Assembly: GCA_038380435.1 (NCBI GenBank)
Contig: JAWZYU010000025.1
Location: 26,822,707-26,886,706, forward strand
Length of the DNA stretch: 64,000 nt
Direction: 5' to 3'
Source of the DNA: Ryuthela nishihirai
Lineage: Eukaryota > Arthropoda > Arachnida > Araneae > Heptathelidae
In this document: positions 57,310-64,000 of the stretch, piece by piece
How positions within the stretch are numbered: position 1 is the stretch's first letter
Layout: every line of letters starts with the position of its first letter
Translations under genes and position numbers: made by a program
Notes under the pieces: model-generated
What the model was told of the DNA's origin: nothing
The model's input: only the letters and a program-made list of their open reading frames with translations
The model's database searches: none

Positions 57310-58495
57310 CAGTCGTATCAGAATAATATGACCACCTACCTAATAACGGGAATAACCACCCTTGGCCTGGATAACAGCAGCGAGACAGCATGGCATGAAC
57401 GCAATAAGTCCCTGGAAGATTGCCAGAGGCACACGTACCCATTCGGACTCCAACAGAGCACATAGGTTCCGGAGATGATGTGGTTGTGGGTCTGCATACC
57501 AAACCTGTCAATCCAAATGATCCCACAAATGTTCTATGGGATTGAGGTTGGGCGATTTCACTGGCCAAGGGAGAACGGAGACATCGCTGTCGTGTTCCTG
57601 GAACAAGTCATGCACCACCTTAGTGACATGGCAGGACGTATTGTCCTGTTGGTAGACACCATCACCACCAGTGTAAACATCCAACATGAAGGGATGCATG
57701 TGGTCAGCGAGGATGGACAGGTAACCATTGGCGTTCAGGGACCCATCCAGTGGTACCAGCAGCCCCAGGTCATACCAAGAAAACATCCACCAGACATGCA
57801 CACTGCCACTGTCAGCCTGTACTTGACTGACAAGTGTGTCCTGGTGTTGATTCTTGTGTGCTTGACACCATATCTGCCACTGCCCATCACTTCTGTGGAG
57901 TAGAAACCTGGATTCGTCGGAGAAGGCAACCTTTTCCCACTGTCCAATGAGTAGTCCTGTGCGAAGTGCAGGTGTCGTTGCTGATGGACCTTGGTTAACA
58001 TGGGCGCCTATACACAGCATCGACTCTGGAGCCCCATGCATAACAGGGTTTGCTCTACTGTTATGTGGGACATGTACCTGGGTGCCCCAGCGTTCATTTA
58101 AGTGGTCAATTGCTGCACTGTTGCGCATCGATTACCCTTTACCAGTTGATGGAGGCAACATTCTCCTTGGGGCTCCACAGTTGTGACGTCTGCAGGTACT
58201 CGGTGTGCCAGCGGTCCATTCTTGGTACACCCTTATTACAGCACCTCGTGAATACCCCACTAAGTCTGCTGTTTCCGAGATGCTTCCACCCTTGGCACGG
58301 TAGCTGATGATCATTCCTTTTTGAACATCTGTCAAATCCATACCTCTGCCCTTTGTGCTCACATTACGCACTGTGGCTCATCTGTCCTGACCGGCTGCTT
58401 ATATCTCCGTGTGGTCGACCTTGTGGTGCACTCTGTGATGCACCTGGGCGGGGTGCACTGATTCTGTGGGTGGTCATATTGTTCTGACACGACTG
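57310..58495 (-). mobile_element. Tc1-like transposon, DD36E type, best preserved
   Basis: Left end CAGTCGTATCAGAATAATAT and the complement of the right end CAGTCGTGTCAGAACAATAT, each followed by GACCACC. TA precedes the left end; the right flank is TG, a decayed TA. Length 1186 bp, one transposase gene on the minus strand filling the element. Confidence 0.95.
57340..58371 (-). pseudogene. Tc1-like transposase, two in-frame stops
   Basis: One uninterrupted frame of 344 codons apart from two stops. It starts MRNVSTKGRGMDLTDVQKGM, continues with the helix-turn-helix ISETADLVGYSRGAVIRVYQ, the first catalytic Asp in VAFSDESRFLLHRSDGQWQI, the second in GVYQQDNTSCHVTKVVHDLF and the Glu in SPNLNPIEHLWDHLD, and ends AVIQAKGGYSRY. 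The second Asp and the Glu are 36 residues apart. Stops: TAA at 58132-58134 and TGA at 57508-57510 (the latter fits CGA to TGA). All three catalytic residues are intact, unlike the other copies here. Confidence 0.93.
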
Positions 58496-58919
58496 TGTTG
58501 TAGCCAGGCCCTCAGACCCTGAAAAATATAATGAAAAGAAACTCAACTGAGCCAGAAAAAAAGTAAAAGGGGGTACAAGAGACTGGATTTCCAATGCAGT
58601 ATAGCATTTTCTCTTCCATTTCAGTGGCCTTTAAAAATATCTTGAAAAATGCATGAAATAATAAATAAGTTTAACAATTTTTTTCCTTTATTGCCCTGAC
58701 TAGTATTCTCAAAGGGGAGGAGGGTGTGTTTGTTCCCCCCCCCCCCCAAAAAAAAAAAGAGTAGCAGTTAATAATTGTAGCTATCATCAATATAATCAGT
58801 AAACTTCTGCAACTATGAGATTCTAAACTAATTTTCGATCTTGTGATATTTTTCTGATTGTTCTATATATATTGCATTTACTTTCTAAATAGTGACCTGA
58901 AACAGTTTTCAGTAGATTT

Positions 58920-59258
58920 CAGGCTCATAATCTGCAGTTCTCATATTTGAGTCCCAGTTGAGCCAACATTGAGATTTACTTCTCAAAACTCCCCACCCCT
59001 GCCCTCAGTCAGTAGGGAACACAGATGGGCTTGAAAAGGCTGCCTTCTTGTCAGATGGAACATTAAGCTGTGGTCCCATATGTGGGAGACCCATACCATG
59101 TGCATGTTAAAGAACATGTTGGATGGTCTTGATATAAAGCTATCACTTGTCTCCTAACCATGGGGTTCTGTCCCTTTAACTTTCTCTGAGCCCTTGGGAC
59201 CTGACCATTTAGCCCATTGTGTGCAAAAAAGTTCCACTCAGTGGTAAAACAACCCAAC
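58920..59258 (+). mobile_element. SINE-1 copy, head truncated
   Basis: It starts inside the tRNA head at AGGCTCATAATCTGCAGTTC, with B-box relic ATTTGAGTCCC, and ends GGTAAAACAACCCAACC. Diverged body. Confidence 0.9.
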
Positions 59259-59648
59259 CAAAGTGGGACCCATCTATATAGTAATCAGAATATTCTTAAT
59301 TTTGTCATTTTCTCATCAGAGTAATATTTTTTTTACAGCCATTTAATGGTAAAAATATTAAAATGTTGAGCTCTCAACCCTGATTCTCCCTTATTTTCAA
59401 TAGCATAAATTTCTTGCTTTTTATGCTCATGGTCTTTGCAAGCTAATTTATATTCATTGATTTATTTTGCATCGAGTAATTTATTTAGTGTTATAATTTA
59501 GTAATTTTTGTGGTAGTAGCTATATTAGTAGTAGGTATTTTATTTAATAGTAGTTTTAAATGTTTTATAACTTGTATTACAAGTCTTTTTTTGTTTCTTT
59601 CTCTATAACTATTCTTATAGTTTTAGCATTCTTTTGTTTGTGTAATAG
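59259..59648. other. Intron sequence before the exon at 59649
   Basis: T-rich, ending in acceptor GTGTAATAG. No repeat recognised. Confidence 0.5.
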
Positions 59649-59930
59649 GCTGATGTTGATGAAGAAGCACTGAGCCCTGATGAACAAAAGGAAAGAAAAA
59701 TTATGAAACTGCTTCTGAAAATAAAAAATGGAACACCTCCTATGAGGAAAGCTGCACTAAGGCAAATAACTGATAAAGCAAGAGAATTTGGAGCTGGTCC
59801 ACTATTCAACCAGATTTTGCCTCTGTTGATGTCTCCAACATTAGAAGATCAAGAACGCCATTTATTAGTGAAAGTCATTGACAGAATTTTATACAAGCTA
59901 GATGATTTAGTCCGGCCTTATGTACATAAG
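59649..59930 (+). CDS. SF3B1: SF3B1 exon, start of the HEAT-repeat domain
   Basis: 282 nt between acceptor GTGTAATAG and donor GTATGC, phase 0 at both ends (94 codons). It encodes [20 protein letters not shown], then [60 protein letters not shown] and [14 protein letters not shown]. This is essentially invariant from insects to mammals and forms the entry to the first HEAT repeats. The next exon (family wording ILVVIEPLL) is not found before 64000, so the following intron is longer than 4 kb. Confidence 0.98.
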
Positions 59931-60630
59931 GTATGCTTCAGTTATTACTATGTATTTCAATAATAATATCAATTCCTTACAAATAAAGTTTTTATGTGGT
60001 AAGCAATAAGGTTATATAGAAATATATTTCAGTTTAAAAATATACTTCTCTGTTTAAAAAAAAAATAGTAATGTTTTTTTTTTTGCAATATTTCTGCTGA
60101 GATTCTCCTTTACACACTGTAATGCTCCAAAAGATTATTAAACTCTTTACGTTGGATCTTTAGACTGATCGAAATTAAATTAAAACTCCGGATACCATGG
60201 CGCAAGACAATATTAATTTGCCAAATAAAGTTAAATGAGAGTTTGTTAGGTATATGGGTGTTACTTATTGAGTAAGAAATAAAAAAGATTGTCAAAATAT
60301 TAGTCATAAATCTTAATCAAAATCAATTATCTTTGCTCAAGAAAAAAATAGAAAAGTCAAATATATATATAACAAACTTTATTTCCAAAAAATTCAAGAC
60401 TCACCATATATACTGATGAATACAAAAGTGTGAGTGTCTGAAAGCTCCATCTCTAAATACAACTCCAAAACAAAGCTGACTTCTACTGACTCCTAATATT
60501 TTTCATTCCTACTACTAACTTCCTCCATCACTGTCTCTTAGCTTACTATCTGCATACTGACTGTGACTAACATCACTTAGTATAACATGCAGCATACAAC
60601 TGACACGTGTGTGTTGCACACTGAATAAAA
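59931..60630. other. Intron sequence after the 59930 donor
   Basis: No exon. From about 60370 the composition becomes richer in C (AACAAACTTTATTTCC onward), suggesting an unidentified old insertion. Confidence 0.4.
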
Positions 60631-60635
60631 CATTT

Positions 60636-60682
60636 GCATAATGTAATATTAGAATTTCTCAGATTCTAATATTACATTATGC
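60636..60682. repeat. Perfect 20-bp hairpin
   Basis: GCATAATGTAATATTAGAAT at 60636-60655 pairs exactly with 60663-60682 around TTCTCAG. It lies next to the tRNA-like foldback. Confidence 0.85.
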
Positions 60683-60737
60683 CCCTATTATATTATACCT
60701 GGTAGTAGTTCATTAGAATATTATAGAAAAAAAATTG

Positions 60738-60978
60738 TCATTAGCCGGGTGGGATCTGAACCCACAACCTACTGATAACATGTCAGAGGCTCTGACCACT
60801 GAGCTACCGGCCGCCGAACAATCATCCTCTATTAGTGGCTTTAAGCATTATATCATAGGATATATAAGAATATATTGCTTAAAGCTACTAATAGAGGATT
60901 GTTTGGTGTTTCTGGTAGCTCAGAGGTCAGAGCACCTGATATGCTATCAGGAGGTCGTGGGTTCAGATCACACACTAG
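60738..60978. repeat. Divergent tRNA-like foldback locus, most tRNA-like
   Basis: The left arm (about 60741-60812, minus strand) folds as a near-complete cloverleaf. D stem GCTC/GAGC, a four-pair anticodon stem around CATGTTA (TGT in the anticodon position, with A instead of U33), five-base variable loop, T stem GTGGG/CCCAC with loop TTCAGAT, and five or more acceptor pairs ending CCGGC. It is followed by AATTTTTTTT. The right arm (about 60904-60976, plus) has D stem GCTC/GAGC, a perfect five-pair stem CCTGA/TCAGG around TATGCTA, and T arm GTGGGTTCAGATCACAC. The 5' ends face each other across a palindromic centre (CCTCTATTAGT ... ACTAATAGAGG). Confidence 0.82.
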
Positions 60979-61189
60979 CTATGATGCAAGAGGAGGCATG
61001 TCCTAAACTTGTGCATTAGCGACTGTCAATCAAAAGTTGGAGGTGCTCATGTGCAACTCCTTTAGCGGCTCAGAATAAGGAGAAATGATGGCCAGCTAAA
61101 CAATAATCTCCAAAATGATATAAAAGTAAATAAAGTAAAACTGGTTAAGGAAAAGTAAAGTGAATGGGTGGACCATCACAACATTATTT

Positions 61190-61235
61190 ATTGTTTGACC
61201 TCTTGGCAAGCAGCTGCTTGAGTAGTAGTTTTATT
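61190..61235 (+). repeat. SINE-2 tail fragment
   Basis: TTTGACCTCTTGGCAAGCAG followed by CTGCTTGAG matches the 3' part of SINE-2. Confidence 0.55.
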
Positions 61236-61429
61236 GGTAATTGCTGCAGAAAAATACATTTTTGAAAGATGTTTCTTAAATAAGTTTCCTGATACCCTTG
61301 TCATCTACTCTTAACTTATTGAGCTACTAATTGTTGGTAATTTTGGCTATACAGAAATCCTTGCATATCAATAAAGAGAGGGTGTCTACAGCTGTTAGTT
61401 TAAAAAAACAGGTTCCTACTTGCAGTGGG

Positions 61430-62230
61430 ACAACTTAAAATAATAATGCCTTTGGAAATGTGGAGATCTGGCAATGGGCAGCAGATATACATGTTATAAC
61501 TTTTATGTTCACAGTTATGGAGCAGTAATTTGACAGTACAGTAATTCAAGTTTCTTGGTACTAAATTGTGTTATCCAAGGGGAGATTAACTGGAGCACTT
61601 TTGAATGCTGCGAAGCGGAGAGTAAACTGCTGTTCTATGGGAGGTTGTCTAACTTAGGAGAAGCTCAAGAAGCTCTTCTAACTTGAAAGGTGTCTGGCAC
61701 CAAGAGTTAGGAACATCAATGGTTTAAGAGAACGTTATCTCTTAATCATAGGTATAAAGTGGTATCTAATATTTGGAATTCCTTTTTGATTTCTAGTTGG
61801 GAAAGAGCTGTTAGGAAATGAGTAAAAAGAAGATCCCAAGAAATCTGGAAATTGTCAGATTGGAAAGAAATTGAGCCTTGCAGGAACGTAGAAAGGAAAA
61901 ATATGCAAAAGTTACCTATTTTGATAATACCCAGGAAGCTTCCTTCTGTGTAGAGCAAGAGCATTAGAAACAACCCTGCATTTAAGCAAATTCTTTCAGA
62001 TCTCAGATAGTTGTGGTGTATGTGGTTTGGTTGCAGATTCTGTTGAATACATTATTTTGGAATGTCATAAATTGGCTCATATGATAACCACTTGATGGTG
62101 GTCACAAGAAGTCTCATCATGGAGTTCTGAAGTGAAACTTTGTTGGCGCTTAGGTTTTGGAATTGAAGTCAATGTTATCTATGATGAAGATCTCAGTAAA
62201 GTTAAACTGTTAGAATATTGACAGTGAGAA
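61430..62230 (+). mobile_element. Probable non-LTR retrotransposon C-terminal remnant
   Basis: Plus-strand frames include LAPRVRNINGLRERYLL and SDSCGVCGLVADSVEYIILE followed by CHKLAH (about 62006-62080). This resembles the Cys-rich C-terminal finger of non-LTR polyproteins (C..C....DSVEH...EC, with His replaced by Tyr). Several frames are needed. Family uncertain. Confidence 0.5.
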
Positions 62231-62239
62231 ATTAAAAAA

Positions 62240-63395
62240 AATATATAAAATTTAACTAACTCAAATTTTTCTTCCAAGAAGAAGGAAGTCAATAACTACA
62301 CTAACTAAATGTTGACTTGGGTTTCACATAAGAATAACATTATAAATATTTTTGCTTCTAGCAAGCCCCTCTTCTGTTGTTGCACATGATAATTTCAACT
62401 TGAAATTTGGCATTACAACTCAGACAAAAACCAGAAACAGAAATGTGATGTGCTACAATGATTTGACAGTGGGTTATGGTTGCCACAATAGATACATGGA
62501 CACACACACAGACATCTTTTATTATTATAGATTAGCAATTAGTTAAATTTCATTAATATCAAAAAGTATGCATGCTGTAGATTTCCTGCATTGCAAAAAT
62601 GTAAACAGATTTAAGTGCATGACCAAAGTCCACAGTTGTATACTTTTTGCTACTATTAAAATTTAAATTAATCACTAATAATTAGTGTGTACTTATCGTG
62701 TATTGATTAATAATTGATATATTCATAAATTGTTCCAAATATGGTAATTTATAAGTGCTTTAATTGCTCTGAGTTTTCATTCTTCCAACTAATAATTTTC
62801 ATCATAAAATTAGAAGCTCTGGTCACATGTCAGGGTCATGTGATCACTGAGATATCTTAACCCTTCAGTGCTCAAGGTAGTCTAAAAAAGGGTAAGAATA
62901 GTAAAGATACAGGTATAGATTCCTAATCCTCCACTTTTGGTGACAAACTAAAGCTTAATTTTGCAAATGCTGCTTAACCATTTAGATATTACACAAACAG
63001 AATGCAAACTGGTAAAATGACTATCTGATTTCTGAAACCTTCATAGATTCTTAGGCAAGCCCAAAAGTAAAGAGCCTGTTTTCTGGGGTCATTCCTATTT
63101 TCTGGTTTTTTTTTTTTGGCACTCCAAGAAGTAAGAACTGCTTGATGTCCTTCCTTGTAAGTGACAAATGCTCAGAGATAAGAGATATGTGATAAGGCGT
63201 TAGTAAACCTTTAGTTTACAGTTAAACAGCAAACAACTATAATAAATCCACTCTGTGCACAGTTGCTGAAACAGTTCCTTGAAATTTATTGTGATAGAAA
63301 AAAAAACATAACCCAAAATGTTTCATTTGGAACTTTCAAACTCATTGATGCTCGAAACTTAAGCAACAAACACAAATTGAAACAAGTCCTTCATT
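62240..63395. other. Intron sequence, no element recognised
   Basis: AT-rich. A possible lone TTAA-type end (TTAACCCTTCAGTGCTCAAG) lies at 62859. No exon of SF3B1 detected. Confidence 0.45.
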
Positions 63396-63399
63396 GGAT

Positions 63400-64000
63400 T
63401 TCAATAAAATGTACGGAATGAGGGTTTGAAGGAGTAATTCCATTCATGTATCAGTGCAGATCAGAGCTCCTGGAAGGTGGATTGTGACTAGCAATGCTCC
63501 ATTCTAGAGTGTCCCAAACATGTTCTGTTGGATTTGGGTCAGGTGATCAGGAAGGCCAGTCCATATGTCTTATGGTTTCCGTCTCTAGGTATTGGTCCAC
63601 CAAGCGAACATTATCATCCATTAACATGAGAATATCGGGACCCATTGCTGTGAGAAATGAACGAACATAAGTTTTTGAGGATCTCATTGCTTACAGTTGT
63701 TACAACCTTCCTAGGAAGATATGAAAGTCTGTGCAGTCATTGAGAGTGATGCTAAGTTCAAATCTGCACACAAATTTTACATTAAACACAGGCACAACAT
63801 GCGAAACAGGTCAGTATGAAAAACATCTAATTTGTACATGTGTATCAGTTGGTGTTAGTGCCACTGATGCACATACACCAACACACCATCAGTTCCAAAA
63901 CTCTCTTTCCTGGCTGTTAATGTGGTGATATCTGGTCCAGTCTGTTTCGAGACTAGTAGTCATCGGTGAACAGAGCATTGCCCCCATTGGCCTTGAGTCC
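63400..64000 (-). mobile_element. Tc1-like relic running off the window
   Basis: The minus strand reads LFTDDYYSRNRLDQ near 63965 (first catalytic Asp in FTD), then LMDDNVRLVDQYLETETIRH near 63630 and SPDPNPTEHVWDTLEWSIAS near 63530, with the final Glu. The stretch normally containing RPHRA after DDN is deleted. One stop before SPD. The 5' end lies beyond 64000. Confidence 0.78.

Larger units (their letters stand above)
16270..59930 (+). other. SF3B1: SF3B1 gene, partial (seven internal coding exons)
   Basis: Splicing factor 3b subunit 1 is the HEAT-repeat scaffold of SF3b in the U2 snRNP. It clamps the branch-point helix in the nucleus during spliceosome assembly. Seven exons in order reproduce the N-terminal part of the protein: the GKTPD/MREQ segment, the tryptophan- and TP-rich region with seven W motifs, the [23 protein letters not shown] block, and the start of the HEAT domain. 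All six internal introns begin GT and end AG. Their sizes are 7512, 10307, 4431, 5729, 6374 and 7971 bp. The phases join cleanly: 74, 85, 89, 223, 267, 317 and 282 nt leave 445 codons plus a 2-nt split codon at the start. The start codon and most of the HEAT array (including the hotspot residues mutated in human cancers) lie outside the window. Confidence 0.97.

Noticed and set aside
57475..57903. 142-codon plus-strand frame
   Set aside because: Antisense shadow of the Tc1 transposase pseudogene.
60741..60812. Functional tRNA-Thr gene
   Set aside because: Cloverleaf is nearly complete, but A replaces U33, the acceptor stem is imperfect, and it is one arm of a repeated foldback.
1..64000. CRISPR arrays, operons, ribosome binding sites, phage or plasmid functions
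   Set aside because: Spliced genes, SINEs and animal transposons show this is animal nuclear DNA; no regularly spaced repeats or bacterial genes were seen.

Overview
This is a 64-kb stretch of AT-rich animal nuclear DNA. It contains no bacterial, organellar or viral genes. The only conserved host gene I can recognise is SF3B1, the largest subunit of the U2 snRNP SF3b complex, transcribed left to right. Seven consecutive coding exons lie at 16270-16343, 23856-23940, 34248-34336, 38768-38990, 44720-44986, 51361-51677 and 59649-59930. All have GT..AG borders and compatible phases, giving 1,337 coding bases or about 445 codons. They cover the RWD/TP-rich N-terminal region and run into the start of the HEAT repeats. 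The extreme N-terminus and most of the HEAT array are not visible and must lie outside the window. The protein wording (for example [11 protein letters not shown] and [12 protein letters not shown]) looks like a protostome, most likely an arthropod. A large-intron chelicerate is plausible but not proven.

Everything else is intron or flank filled with decayed mobile DNA. (1) SINE-1 is a tRNA-Thr-like SINE of about 385 bp with 15 copies, 14 of them in the sense direction of SF3B1. Several have clear target-site duplications, and the copy at 33151-33538 has a perfect 15-bp one. (2) SINE-2 is a tRNA-Ser-like SINE with full and fragmentary copies. (3) SINE-3 is a third short element with two copies. 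(4) There are many Tc1/mariner-superfamily relics, several with both inverted repeats (9037-10182, 21668-22723, 24457-25546, 26150-27516, 35627-37082, 57310-58495). There is also a pogo/Tigger relic (32776-34021), a TTAA-flanked MITE, non-LTR retrotransposon pieces, and a Penelope-like element with a GIY-YIG domain.

The most unusual signal is a set of foldback loci whose two arms are tRNA-like sequences pointing away from each other, often followed by a T-run like a Pol III terminator: 18.03-18.30, 21.25-21.60, 50.71-51.32 and 60.74-60.98 kb, with reduced relatives at 14.63 and 25.34 kb. Other foldbacks without tRNA features lie at 5.64-6.31, 13.16-13.41 and 40.40-40.86 kb.

Region by region: 1-16.27 kb is 5' intron or flank with repeats and no recognised exon. 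16.3-34.2 kb is two large introns with Tc1/mariner copies and SINEs. 34.3-44.7 kb holds exons 3-5 separated by nested Tc1/SINE and non-LTR DNA. 44.7-59.9 kb holds exons 5-7, with the Penelope-like element, tRNA-like foldbacks, a jockey/CR1-like relic and the best-preserved Tc1 transposase pseudogene. 59.9-64 kb is downstream intron with a tRNA-like foldback and two more transposon relics. All calls are from reading the sequence; no database search was run.
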